Positions 13,028 through 25,396 are shown, counted from the stretch's first letter. The stretch: DNA of 64,000 nucleotides from Tachypleus tridentatus (GCF_004210375.1 NC_134834.1:144679009-144743008), one strand, 5' to 3'. Notes: generated by a model not told the origin, from the sequence alone. A program made the numbers and translations.

Positions 13028-13105
13028 TGGGCGGATTACTCCCCGATCAACATCACCCTACCCCTGGGATGGACTTGACCGCTGTTCAGGCTCCGACATC
13101 TAAAG
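13028..13105 (+). CDS. Internal exon of an unrecognised protein (exon B)
   Basis: Joined from exon A, this gives VGGLLPDQHHPTPG, then MDLTAVQAPTSKG. It requires the second of two tandem acceptors (cacacag at 13,020, then ctgccag at 13,027). Using the first one shifts the frame and meets a TAA right at the exon end. The donor is gtatgcat. Phase 1 on both sides, as in its neighbours. I do not recognise the product. Confidence 0.45.
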
Positions 13106-13315
13106 GTATGCATATAAACGTTGAAAAAATAGTGTTTTTTGTGGTGTTTTTCTTTTGGTTAATTTCTCTTTACTTTCTTATGGTCATTCACCTTTACTGC
13201 TACAATGTTGTTACAGGTCATTCTGTCGTTCCAAAAACACTAATGTGACCGACGGTCATTCTTTACTCAATAAGATATTTTAACTTTAAAACACTTTAAC
13301 TTTGTTTCATTGATT

Positions 13316-13420
13316 GCTTGAAAGCAAAGCCATATTGTATCCTGTGTCAATCGCAGGGAATCGAATGCCGGATTTTAACATTGTAAGTCTTTAGACTTGC
13401 CACTGTCCCAACTGTGAAAG
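13316..13420 (-). repeat. SINE-B copy, diverged
   Basis: The minus strand has gacagtggcaagtctaaaga, cttacaatgttaaaatccgg and cattcgattccctgcg in family order, with the tail only weakly preserved. Confidence 0.65.
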
Positions 13421-13857
13421 TGTCGAACATTATCTTGACGAACACCTGCTACAAAGTGACCAGTAGTTACTGTACGAGCGAAACACACACTGTCGTCAAA
13501 ATTCGTATACGTTTAACAAGTTATGGAAATGTATTCATTAGTAAAAACTATCGTAAACAGTAGTGTACCAAGCTTTTCTTTTGTACAAGGTTTATAAAGT
13601 CTTTAGTTTTTAAGAATCACACTTTATCAAGTTTTCTTAAACAGTACATAAAAGTTTTAACATTCTACGGATCACAACTGACCAAAGCCCTCTTAATTTT
13701 ATTCTTGTTAACTAGTAGAAATCTGCTATGATGTAACTGTTTCAGTTTAAATTAGCGTTTTCAAATGTGGCAGCCGAGACCCCTCTTGTGGCCGTAACGC
13801 TTTGGCTAAGGGGCCGCCAAAAATAAAGATGCTGAATTGATTTTAATTATTAGATAG

Positions 13858-13932
13858 CTGTATTGGGCTATCTCTATCACGGGGATTTTAACACTGTAAA
13901 TCCTTAGACTTATCGTTGTCCTAAATATGAAA
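13858..13932 (-). repeat. SINE-B fragment, diverged
   Basis: The head (gacaacgataagtctaagga on the minus strand) and agatagcccaatac piece of the family with the middle partly deleted. It lies 0.5 kb from the copy at 13,316. Confidence 0.55.
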
Positions 13933-14515
13933 ATGTCGTGTTTAGTTCACTTCGTCAGTAGTTATTTACCTGCTATTGTTACAGTTCAAACACATATAAT
14001 TCAAACACTTATATAACAACTACTTCATTAAATACTGAATTTTATCCTTCTGATAGGATTTTCAAAAATGAATATATACTTGTATGTCCTGTAAACTTTC
14101 ACATGGTTTGTTAAAACAAAATGAAACATCTTCAGCTTTCTCATTTAATTGGTCTTTTAACCCTTGTGATACGTTTAATATAAATATTATTTAAAATCTC
14201 CGAAGCTAACCGAACCTTATGGAATATTAATGAGATTGTGTCTGAAAACATCCCTAACATGAAGGTTACCAATTGATAACTCGATGTATTTTAATCGTTA
14301 TAATTTATATGTCTTATGACTTTACATACACCTAATTATAACAGCATATTTGATTAGCCATTTTAGTTAGCGAGTTATTTTGCAGTTGTAATATAAGCTA
14401 ATCGCTTTCTTTGATCAGATGTTAACGAAAAACACATACTAATAGTTTCTTTGTAGTCCAGTAATTTTTTAAAGATAATATTTCATTGAGATTTTGTATA
14501 ATAATTGATTCACAG

Positions 14516-14604
14516 TTACAGTAGGACTAGCTGAAGATCTGTCATCGAAGTCAGGAACAGGAAGTGAAATCCATTCTGAAGTGCCAGGGCTAGACAGCAA
14601 ATAA
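14516..14604 (+). CDS. Terminal exon of the unrecognised protein (exon C)
   Basis: Follows acceptor gattcacag and reads VTVGLAEDLSSKSG, then TGSEIHSEVPGLDSK and TAA. The Ser/Glu-rich acidic end and in-phase join with exon B support a shared transcript. The following sequence (14,605-15,300) would be 3' UTR; AATAAA occurs within aataataataaaacc near 15,260. Confidence 0.45.
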
Positions 14605-17600
14605 TATACTTGTTAATTTAGTAATGTCTTTCTTTTCAAGGAGTGAATTATCTTGCTAATCCCGTAAAAGGAAACTATGAATGGTAAATCTTGTCATAAA
14701 TGTATTTGTAATCTATTCATAACTTTATTGTGGCCATTACCAATCTTAAATTTACTCATAAAATTGAAAGGATATAATTTTTGTTCAAAAACAGGAATTT
14801 CATAAAACAATTTCATATTGTTAATTGTATAAAATTTAAGAACACTAATGATTTAATCAATATTAACTGGGCTTAAGATATCCCCCAGACGTTCATTACA
14901 CTAAATTTAGTTTAATGTTAATAATGTTGATTTTGTTATGGCTTGATTACTCACTCCTGTCTAGATATAGGCTTAGTAAGAAAATGTCAAGATTTGGGAT
15001 TTTTTAAAACATAAAAGAAAGACTTGTAAAGATATTGTGATAAAGTAAATGTTTTTGTCATTAATATGTATTGTTTATTGATAAAAAAAAGCGAAGAGTA
15101 GATGCTCGCAGCCCTTATTTTGGCAGTAAATGTTTTGAACATTTTGTTTGGTGTTATTCGGTAGTTTTTTAAGCCTCGTGTAAATAGAATGTATTTTCAG
15201 ATCTGGAATAAGACACCTAGAAAGTTTGACGGAAAATCTTTGAACTGATATTTTTGGAATAATAATAAAACCTGGCATTGAGCATTGGAAAAATTAAATG
15301 TCAGAATTATGAAATCAGGCACATTTATTTAACATTTTTATAAAGGAAAAGTTGTATCTCGAGTGATCGTGTTGAAAGTGTGTATCTTTCTATCTTGGAA
15401 ATATATCAACATTTTATTTCATTACTCGTTAAGAAATAAGCTTAGCGCTTTTGTGAAAAGTGGCTGTTAAAATTATTTTTTGTGTGTTAAAATCGTAGTT
15501 TACACAAAAATCAACAGAGATTCCACAAAAACCAATTTTGAAATCTACTATAACTTTTGTTCTTTTGTGATATTTTAATGTTATATCGTGATTTTGTTTT
15601 CATCTCCTAATTCTATCAGCATTCCAGCTGTACATTTAAGATGAAGTTGTCATTTTAAATCTTTAGATCACCTATATTATATGAGACGACTGCGTAATGG
15701 GTGAATATGCTTTTATGACGTCATTAGTTTTCTGCACATAACGTACCTGTGAAACCATGGGTAATATTATGGTGAGTAATATAACTTTCGTACAATATTA
15801 AAATAATCAGGTTCCAGTTTTACAACTACTTTGTTTATGTGTGTGTGAATCAACAATGTTGGAACAACGCTGATTTTACTGCTGCACAGTAGTGTTTATA
15901 AATCAACAAAGTCACATAACGGAATATTAATTTTACTTTGAAGTATATTTGCATATTAATCAACATTGTCAAACAAAGGTATATTTAGTATTACATTTGA
16001 AGCATTATACGTGTTAGTCAACAAAAGGAATTTAGGATTTCACCACTGAATAGTTCTGCATGTTAATCAACATTATAAAAACTATGGGATTTGGGTTTTT
16101 ACTATCGAATACTTCAATTTAGTATTAAAAACTAAAAAAAAAAAATCTTCTCCACTAATTACCTGTATCTTGTTGTTGATATGGAGGTCATCAGTGAAAA
16201 TGTTGCTAATTAGTTTTGCTACTTTAGAGTTTTATTTTCCAACTATCAACGCTACATTTACCTTGTTTTTTGATCACTACCAAATACACTAGCATAAAAA
16301 CCGTCAGTGTTAATGCACCACAGTCTAGGTTAAAGCATAGTAAATAATTTGCTCAAATTATTAATTCTCATCTAATATGGCACTCTATGTTCTCTTTCAA
16401 AGCAATTTACAGGGACCACGAAAATGCTCAATGTTATTCTTTGTAAATTATATGGTTCTTTCGAATATAGAGGCCTAATTTCAGACCTTTGTTCCACTAC
16501 TGTTTTTTTTCAGCTAAAAATGTAAGATTTATACAGAACAAGACTGAGATTTTTTATAATGTATACTACATGAGAATCTTCGCTCAAAAATGTGAGACAT
16601 GTTTATCCATCTCATCAGGAATATAAAAATGCTATGGAGCAAAGAAATGTCATCTGAGAACGAAATAAATAAGAAATTAATCATAAATCGGATCTTCCAG
16701 CATGTTAAAATTTACTAAATACAGTATGACATTTATTTTGTTATAAATATTTCTCGAACCGTGTGGTTTTGAATTAAAAAATTCTACGATCGTATCAATA
16801 CCTTGAACACTATAAATAATCTAAAAAATAATAAAGATTGTAACTTCTAGCTGATAAATGCATGCGAATATCGGGAATTTACCTGTAATTGATTTTGTAA
16901 TCTTACAAAAAAAATCATTATTCGTTGTATTAAGTTAGTGTGGTTATCGGAATAATATTTTTACTTTTATTCAGCTTTACCAGATAATTGAAATCTTGTT
17001 CAAGTGGTTTTTCAGTGAATATAAATTTTGAATGTTGTTCCCAATACTAAATATATATTGTTCTGCTTTCCCACCTAAAGTTTTTATTGTTGTTTTTTAA
17101 ATGAAAGATTTCATATTTACCCTAGATGTTGTTAAATTAACTGCATTTAAAGATATTCGTCTTAACCTGTAACGTTATACAAAATATTCTTTTTAATATA
17201 AAATTGTATCTCAAACTATTTAAGTGTATACGTGCGATGTCCAAAGTTAACCACATCTTCACCGATAAAACATATTTAGAAAAAAAACAGTATTCAGGAC
17301 TCTTGCATTGAAGCAATGGTAAAAAAAAATGAACGTATTTGAACAGCACAAGGTAAGGGCTTTTCCACAAAAAGTAAAAATACAATATTAAGCGTATTTA
17401 ACTGACAACAGATTTACTGGGCCCTTAAATTATATGTAAAGAGTAAGTTTAATGTTAAAATACACATCTTAGGTTAAGTATTTGTTATTAAACTCGCAAT
17501 AATAGTTAGGCTTAACTTTTCTTGATGCGAAATCAGCAGCAGATATTTTGAGTTTAAATAACACATTAGAAATGTCAGTCAAAACTTTTTGCAATATTTT

Positions 17601-18975
17601 CACTAGTTGTAAATGGTAAGTCTTGGTTAATTTTCAATGTAAGTCTAATATAAGAGTAACCAACTTTTTAGAACAATAGTGTGTAAATACGAAAAAAAGT
17701 GATTTACTTTTCGGTATTTTATTGTTTAAAAGTTGATCAAAATACACTAGATAAAACTGTTAATTTTGAGGCTGGTTGTTTAATTTTTCGTTCAACTGTA
17801 TATTGCGCAATTGTTCTTAAGGTAGGTTTGTAGATTTAAAAAGATTTTAAGTTGTACCATACATAACCCTTTAGTAGGACTAACGTTATAGCTTTGTTCT
17901 GCATGTTTTAATTGTTCGTAACATGCAAATCTCTCCCATAAACTTCAAGGAAAAAATAGTTTCGACCATCTTATTTTATTTGTATGAACAACAAAATCAT
18001 CATCACAAATTCATTTCTGACTACACAATTTCTTTTATCCAAATTTTAGTCTGTGAAAATTGACCCAAGCAATAAATTAAAAATGTTGATTTGTATCATT
18101 TTGCACAGATGAGTATTTATTTTCAATTTTAAAGAGCAAACATTTCTGCTTCATTATCCGTTAACATAATTACTCTGACTGTGATGGTTGAAAACATAAA
18201 TAAGGCTTATGGTTTATAAATTTCGTTTTAAAATTGTTTCAGTTCTGAATCGGCGCTATGTAGTAACAATAATTTGTTGATTTTATTCCGATGTATGTAG
18301 AAAAGTAACGATTTTTTTACGGATCCAAATTATGCTCGCTTATTTCAGTTTTTCAAACGTAACTTTTCACAATTCGCCAGTATTCAAATACGTATCGAGT
18401 TTGACCAGTAGTTATAGCGGAACTTCTCGAATGCTTTGTCATTCTCGCAGTTGTTATTCACGATTTCTGTAAAAGTGCAACAGATGATTCGATCTGTACC
18501 TCTTGTAGTGATTTTGTGTTAATAAACAAAAAAACTCATTTCATCTTGTAAACTTCTAAGTTGTTTTATTTTGTGGAAGAAAATTTCGGTTGATGAACAT
18601 TTTGAGTCTCAAGTAAATCCACAGAAAAAAACTATTGTACTCGTTATTAGCGTTACCTGCTAAAAACAAACAATAAATAAAAAAACAACCGATATTAGAA
18701 ACAACTGAAGTTTTAATTTGTAAAATCTTGTATTTTAATGTTAAGTACGTGGTTTTAATAAATAATTATATACACATGATTAATATTAGTGAATGCGAGT
18801 GTTAAGACTGTCGGGAGAGTCTGTAAAGTATGATGACAATAAAAATGAAAAAAAGGAGCTTTGTAAATTGGTGAATGATGGGAAACCTGATTAGTGACGA
18901 GCCGTTTCCAGTCGTCGTTTATATGTAAGTATTACACTCCTGAATGCTTCAAACTGCTATAATTAAAACATCTTC
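14605..18975. other. AT-rich, no gene or recognised repeat
   Basis: After a possible 3' UTR to about 15,300, only short frames occur. Recurrent aatcaacatt-like words at 15,850-16,070 hint at a weak local repeat (attaatcaacattgtcaaac; gttaatcaacattataaaaa). Confidence 0.5.
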
Positions 18976-19250
18976 GGCTCGACATGGCCAGGTGATTAAG
19001 GCACTCGACTCGTAGTCTGAGGGTCTCGGGTTCGAATCCCCGACGTACCAAACATGCTTGCCCTTTCAGTCGTGGGGGTGTTATAATGTTACGGTCAATC
19101 TTATTATTCATTGGTAAAAGAGTAGCCCAAGAATTGGCGGTGGATGGTGATGACTAGCTGCCTTCCTTCTAGTCTTACACTGCTAAAGTAGGGACGGCTA
19201 GCACAGATAGCCCTCGTGTAGCTCTGCGCGAAATTGAAAATGAATAAACA
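18976..19250 (+). repeat. SINE-A copy
   Basis: Full length, from ggctcgacatggccaggtg through cgggttcgaatccccgac to gctctgcgcgaaattg and an A-rich tail. Flanked by the 11-bp duplication aaaacatcttc (18,965-18,975 and 19,251-19,261). Confidence 0.98.
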
Positions 19251-19571
19251 AAAACATCTTCATATGTTACATTTTGTACAGTATTTTCTAAATGCTAGTT
19301 ATATTTCTCACAAACGTTACAGTTCCTACGTCTATTTTAAAATGCTACAATTAAAATTCTCACACGTTACACAGAAATATTTGTTTTGACTAGTGTTTAG
19401 GCTAATTTCGTTGTGTTCACATTTTCCCTATTAAATAAATGCTAAAAATGTTTTTTATTTTTATTTTCCTTTTTCTTATTTCCATCTTTTGAAGCTCTAC
19501 TCAAATAAGTGGTTGAGTCTAACAACACAAAATGCATATTTTGTCTTTATGTTCATTGGCCTTAAGGTTTT

Positions 19572-19797
19572 GGCCAGCAGTGTACTGTTATTAAGGCGCT
19601 CGATTCGCAATCTGAGGGTCGCGAGTTCGACTTTCAGACGGGGTGGTGGTGTTATAACCTTCGGTCAATTCTACTATTGGTTGGTAAAAATGTTAGTGTG
19701 GGATGGTGATAACTAGCTGCTTTAACTGCTAAAATAGGAAAGGTTAGCGCAGATATCCCTCGTATAGCTTTTCGCTAAATTAAAACCAAACCAAATT
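19572..19797 (+). repeat. SINE-A copy, diverged with deletions
   Basis: A tRNA head with gcgctcgattcgcaatctga, B box gagttcgactttcag, then a shortened body lacking the gagtagcccaag block, and tail cttttcgctaaattaaaacc. Small deletions and many substitutions mark it as older than its neighbour at 18,976. Confidence 0.9.
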
Positions 19798-20811
19798 ATT
19801 AAGAATTGAGTCATTCAGGAATTAAAAACCATTAGAGATTTTAATAATTACTTATGGATGACCTAGTGATGGTGATGAGGCTAGGAAGGAGAACATGAAA
19901 TTTCCAGTTTAAATACAGCTGAAACTTAGTTGTACAGATGAATGCCGTGAAAAGCTATATTTTCTTTGTTTGATTTCTTCTACCTTACTTGTTTTGCTAT
20001 ACTAAACCAATGAATGACATTAAATTGTAAATCTCTTTCTAAATGTTATAAAACAACAACAAACTTAACCGTAAACATTCTTTAGTCATTGGAAAAAGAA
20101 GAGAAGATGGCTTCTTGTTTGGCATCATCTTTGAATATTTACCTTCCTTGTTGACCACACAGTAAAAACTGAACTTTATGAGCATACGTGTATTTCAGAG
20201 AATAATTATTCTTGAATAGAAATACGGTAAATAATGCACAATGTTTCAACACAAGTCTCAGTGATAGTAGGTGTAATAATCACACATGTTAAATTGACAT
20301 TGAGACAAAATTCATATTGAAAAACAATAATTGAAGACACTATAAACATTTTCTAAAAGCATGCCTAAGTTTATAAAAAATATAAGATGGATAAAACATT
20401 GACATTTACAATAATACAGTGGTCGTATGTACTGAAGGCATAACAGAATTGGGCATATAAAAATTAAGATCTACTTACGTTTCTTGCCATTTCTGGATGT
20501 AACCAGATATCCAGAAAGTGTTTGAAGATATTACACCAGATTTTGAAGTTCTGGTTAACGTCTTCAGGCAAGATACCACAAAGAAGGTGATGTTTCTAGT
20601 AGAAAGTTATGTGGTACTGATGCACGACAAAGGAAGAACGTACACATATGAGTAAGGCTCACAAGCAGCACCGGTTCTAGGTCATACCAGTCGTATAAGT
20701 TAAACTAGATATTAACTTTTAAGAAAAATTTTCACTGTGCCTAATAAATAATCCGGCCCAGCTCACAAGGAAGTCTTTTTGTGAACAAAAGGCAGGCCAT
20801 TCGTGATGTCG

Positions 20812-20890
20812 AGAAACCCATTGGAAGTAAAAATGTATCTCGGGACGGCTCTGGTTAACTCTTTGTTAACCTAAGAAGGTCAAAATGTTG
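20812..20890. repeat. Penelope-like terminal fragment
   Basis: gatgtcgagaaacccattgg, tctcgggacggctctggtta and aacctaagaaggtcaaaatg run parallel to the terminal region of the element at 56,609-56,700 (gatgtcgagaaaacccactt; aacggctcgtttgggttg; cgaccttcttcggtc, the last in inverted order). Likely an old solo end of a related element. Confidence 0.5.
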
Positions 20891-22058
20891 TTCTATGCTT
20901 TATTTTAGTAAAAGTGTTAATACCCATACCAGTCGTTCTGAGATGCAAAAAGGCAGGCCAGATGATGCACTCTAACTTCTGCAGCTTCAACATAATAAAA
21001 GAGTTGAGCATTATCAAAAATGGGCGTTGGGGACTTTTCCAAATGACCTAAGATAAGAGAATCTTTATGGAATGTACTTCTGCAAGCATTCGATTCATGC
21101 AACGAACGTTTAAGATGCAAACTGAATAAAGGGTGTAAATAACCTTGCAAATGTGTGAGAAAAGACGTGTTGTATGCAGCACTGTGCAAAGGTCGAAGAG
21201 ATTGTGAATAAGCAATGAAAGAGCAAAAATATAAATTCTAGAATTACACTTGAAATATTGTACACATATATAGGCAACGTCAGTTACTGAATTAAAATAT
21301 TATTTGTAATTCAGTCACAATGGCCAATCAAGTACGTTATTAGTTAAAAAATAAAGGACAAAACTTGCAAGAAATAATTACTATAGAGTTACATGAGATG
21401 TGCAAAAGATAATCAGTGGCAAAAAGATAATCTATAGATGTTTTTATTTACCTTCTTTACAGTCCTGGAGCAGTTATATTGAATTTTAACAGTGCTTACT
21501 ATTTATTAACATTAATAATTATTTTCCTGATGTACAGCGGTCATCTTAAAAAAATTGACACTAAAAAAAGTGTTTGTTAACAACAAATTTTAATGAGTAG
21601 TTTATGACTTGGCTCTGTGCCAATTTTAATTATTTTAAAGACAATAACCACCTTGAAAAACATTTACTGGATTTATGTTTAATTCCTGTTACTAAGTACA
21701 AAATTAATCCATGTCACTCTGTTAATAGCACAGTAGTAGTGTCTGTATCATTATATACATGCAAAACTTGTACATTAAACTTTATGGATTTGTTGTATTC
21801 AGATATGGAACTTTGCCCTAGAAATCAGAAAAAGTGAATAACTTAATTGCATATGGCTGTCCTTGATGACCAGTAAGTTTGTTGGTATGGAATAATGCAA
21901 GAGTTTACTTGTTCCAAGCACTCGTCATTGCTACATTCACCTGCACTATGGAACAATACACACAAAACCATGTTAGCAATATCCCTGCTGCACACTTCCA
22001 TATTTTAAACACTACGTGGTCTTTTCTCTGCAAGAAATTGCCATTTAGCGCAGATACC

Positions 22059-22123
22059 AGGTAGATCTATGGGAAAGTAAAGTAAACTTGTTTTTTTAAT
22101 TTTGCTTTTCCATAGATCTGCCT
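22059..22123 (+). ncRNA. miRNA-like hairpin
   Basis: Two 23-nt arms, aggtagatctatgggaaagt plus aaa and tttgcttttccatagatctg plus cct, are separated by a 19-nt loop. As plus-strand RNA all 23 positions pair, three of them as G-U wobbles and none mismatched. On the minus strand the same three positions would be A-C mismatches, so the structure favours plus-strand transcription. Size and shape fit a pre-miRNA, but a short inverted repeat from a transposon would look similar. I do not recognise the mature sequence. Confidence 0.35.
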
Positions 22124-24319
22124 AAAGTAACATGTTCAGGTTTATAGCATTACATTTGAATGTATCGCCAAACACCAAGACATCTACAAGGACCAGACAT
22201 CCTTTCAATGTACCCCTTTAGCTTATTAAAAATAGTGACATATTAAGCCGAGCTAAATGGTATGATGCAATTCTTGTAGAAACCAGCTATAATGCTGAAA
22301 GCAGTCTTGGTTCTACTCTTGTCCCACATTTTGCCTTACCACATTCTGAACACATGCTTAGACCATAAGGCTCTTTTTCAAAGCATCCAGACATTTATAG
22401 GAAAGACAGCGCAAAAATGTTACCAACTTTCACCTATCTACAATCAACACAGAACTTACATGCCATCCCCTTCCTTGAAAATTGTGGATTGGCATAAATG
22501 TGTGGCCAAACATTGACCAAGTATCTTTCCCACTGAGCCTCCTTAAGTGTAAACTCCATTAGCTTTGACTACCTTTCTATATGCCTACACCCTAATCAGG
22601 TGCTTTGGTCTTCTTCCCCGAGCGACTTTAGGGTGGAGGCATCATCTTAAACACAAAAACCATGGAATAAATAGTGATTACATGTCCACCAATATGACGC
22701 TGGGATGTGTCGGATGCCGATTTTACTCTCTGCCAAGGTCAAGCTCAGCATGGTGAAGGAACTTAAGATAATTCTTAGAAGGCATAACTACTGTAAAATA
22801 TTGTTGATATTCAGTCATATTGAATTGAAATTGCTTTTTTCTGGAAAATTTTAATGGTAAACATTCTGTGGTTGACAACCGGATGATAGAACCTGTTCAC
22901 TTGCAAACAATGGCATAAAGTTAAAAAACAGTTACACCCAAGTGCATTTCCCATTATACAAGTGACATTTTATAGTTTGTTTTTTTCGTGATTCAAAATA
23001 AACAGTAAAACATGGTGAATGTTTGAGCAGGTTTTTAGGATTCAGGGCTTGGAAAAAGTTCTTTATAAAGTTCCATTTGGAACACATTCTTACACCTCAT
23101 GATTTTTACATTATTTTAATTTCTCTTCTTTGGACATGTGGTTTATGAACACCTTATTTTCATTTCTTTTTTTTCTCAAAGCACCAAGCTGTACAATATG
23201 CGTCTATGCGGTTCCCATTATAGGGATCAAACCCCAAATTATAGCACTAAAAGTTTACTATTGAATCATATGGGATAGCTTTCATTCTGCCTCTCTTAAC
23301 AATATGTAGTTATTGTATAGAATTTTTTGTGCTGTTTTAACAAACTTGAGTGGCAACGGATACCCCATTCACAACAATTTAAATTTTCTGTTTTTTGGTT
23401 GGTTAACAAAACGCGTAAAGTTCAAACGTATAACTTTACAAAATAAGGTAAAGACATATCTAAATCATTTTCCTTTCCACCCTGACAACGAGAAGTTCCT
23501 TGACAACTGTGTTTTTTAGGTTTTTTTTAAATAAACCATTTATTTTTGATACGCACTGCAATAGCAAAGAAACGTTGTAGCACCAGCCTTGAACTTGCTG
23601 CCCCCCATCTGTAAATACAGTTTTACTTTGTAAGAATTATTTTCTCTTAACAAACTGTAGTTACTTGTATGTGTAACAATGAAATTTGAAAGCAGGAATT
23701 CTTAAATCAGAATACATTTTAAATTCATGTCTAAACAATACAAAAATAACGAGTCTGCAGTATTAACCAGGCATGCCAATGACATTTATGAAAAAAAGAG
23801 GAAAAGGTATATAGCCTGGCGCCAGAGGCGCCACAGAGCGGCGCAGCCGCGCCTGTCTAGGGGGTCCGGGGCAATGCCCCACCGGGAAATTATAAAAAAA
23901 TGGATGCTATTTGGTGCAATTTGGGACATAATTTCTTTATGTTTTTTGACATTGCAATGTTGGAAAAGTACACAATATATATCATATAAAATAACAAGGA
24001 AATTAAAAGACTAAATCAAACTAATAAAAACTATAACTTTCATTTACAGTTTTTAGCAGATTGATTTATTCTTTTAATTTGCATTCATTTTTTAGAAGAT
24101 ATATCAAAATATCTAAAATTAACAAATAAAATAAAAAAGTAAATAAATGAAATTTAAGATTGTTTATTTGCTATTTATTCAGTTTAATCTTTTTCTAAAT
24201 CAAAATATATTAGTAATATGAGTTAATAAAGCCAAAATAACTCAGTAAATATTTCAAATACAAATCATTTCATTATTATCCTTTTTGTCATCAATAACAT
24301 CATCATCATCAACTACTGG

Positions 24320-25004
24320 TATGCTGCCAATTAAATGTTTTACAGTCATTGCCAATAACTACTTCTCTGCTGCATATATTCCATACAATTTTCAAATCAC
24401 ATAAAATTACTCTTTTGACTAATCATGACTAACTACAGTTGAAATTGTTCATCTATGCAATCTTGTCATTATACTACTGGTACCTTGATGACAGTGAATT
24501 TTCCATTATTTCACAAATTGACAATACAAACTAAAACAGCATATGAAGGAAAGCTATGACATTGCTTAAAAATTCAACTACTGATATGGTTCAATATTAA
24601 ACTACTGATATCAGTGATATGCCTCAGAAATTAAATTTTGTACAGTCACTGACATCAACAACTACTGCTCTGCTGCATGTATTACATTAAAATTTCAAAT
24701 TACTTAAAATTACTCTACATGACTACCTACAGTAAAACTTGTTCATCTATACAATCTTGTCAGTAAATTACTGGTACCTCAATATCAGTATATTTTTCAT
24801 TCTTTCACAATACAAACTGAAACAGCAAATCAAGGAAAGCTTTGACATTGCTTCAAAATAAAATTAATGATATGCTTTAAAATAAACCACTGGCACTGTA
24901 TGCTGCAGATAATAATAAAATGTTTTTCAGTCACTGATATCAACTTCTGCTCTGCTGCATAAATTACAGTCAAATTTCAAATCACTTAATTTCCTTTAAT
25001 CAAT
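24320..25004. repeat. Imperfect tandem triplication, unit about 280-300 bp
   Basis: Three successive segments start tatgctgccaattaaatg (24,320), tatgcctcagaaattaaat (24,619) and tatgctgcagataataat (24,899). Each continues with acagtcactgacatcaacaa-like sequence, tgctctgctgcat, and (in the first two) gttcatctatacaatcttgt and ggaaagctttgacattgctt. The third copy stops after about 105 bp at the end of the ORF on the other strand. Confidence 0.88.
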
Positions 25005-25287
25005 CTTGGCTACTTTCCTCTTTTTCGAGACAAGGGTTTCCAGTGCTCTCTTCCCGAGCTTTTTTCTCTCCTTCTCTGAATGGGCAGCTTTCTGTGCCTC
25101 TGCACTTTCTCTTTTCTTTAGCCAAGGTGGCTGGGCCAGATTTCACAGAACCATAGGCCTCAAGCCTTTCTGCCCTTTTCTTCTGATTCTCCCTCAGCTT
25201 TGAGGTATACTTTGAAGCTGCTGATCTAATGTCCTTACACATTCTCTTGTCCACAGGATCAAAATGAACATCTTTCCTTTTAAACAT
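25000..25287 (-). CDS. Short Lys/Glu/Arg-rich ORF of unknown function (95 aa)
   Basis: Starts MFKRKDVHFDPVDKRMCKDI and continues with ASKYTSKLRENQKKRAERLE, then a Glu/Lys-rich end EEKESSQD-like tail. It is strongly charged and predicted helical, with four or more cysteines spread along it and no domain I recognise. The sequence before the ATG is GC-rich and contains a YY1-like word, so it could be the start of a gene or of a transposon-encoded protein. The stop falls at the edge of the third repeat of the neighbouring triplication. A truncated transposon ORF is the likeliest reading; a small host gene is possible. Confidence 0.35.
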   Translation of the reverse strand: MFKRKDVHFDPVDKRMCKDIRSAASKYTSKLRENQKKRAERLEAYGSVKSGPATLAKEKRKCRGTESCPFREGEKKAREESTGNPCLEKEESSQD

Positions 25288-25384
25288 TTTAATCGCTGTT
25301 GTTTCTTTGGAGCGTAGAGAATATTTTATCGTCTGGTATGCACATGATACCAGACCACGAGACCTGCAACGAGACTGTCTCCAA

Positions 25385-25396
25385 GATGGCGGTCAG
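25385..25396 (+). promoter_or_regulatory. YY1-like motif
   Basis: caagatggcggt matches the YY1 core AAGATGGCGGC at all but its last base. It lies about 100 bp upstream of the minus-strand ORF at 25,000-25,287, a common place for such sites in promoters and in transposon 5' ends. Confidence 0.35.

Larger units (their letters stand above)
19798..23814. other. Largely unassigned
   Basis: Apart from the Penelope fragment and the miRNA-like hairpin, 21,600-22,760 has longer-than-average broken frames on the minus strand, suggestive of an unidentified decayed transposon. No motif fixes its class. Confidence 0.35.

Noticed and set aside
18886..18945. Short frame MGNLISDEPFPVVVYM ending near a good donor (gtaagtat)
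   Set aside because: Could be a first exon with a myristoylation-like start, but there is no downstream partner exon and the frame is short enough to be chance.
18976..19050. A functional tRNA gene at the SINE heads (here and at 59,553 and similar places)
   Set aside because: The A and B boxes are tRNA-like, and the anticodon loop could read as Thr(CGT), but each head continues into the same SINE body and tail, and several are flanked by target-site duplications. They are SINE parts, and I cannot confirm a cloverleaf in any of them.
21600..22760. Broken minus-strand frames as a possible host gene or transposase
   Set aside because: Frames break too often and no catalytic or structural motif could be named; left as unassigned.
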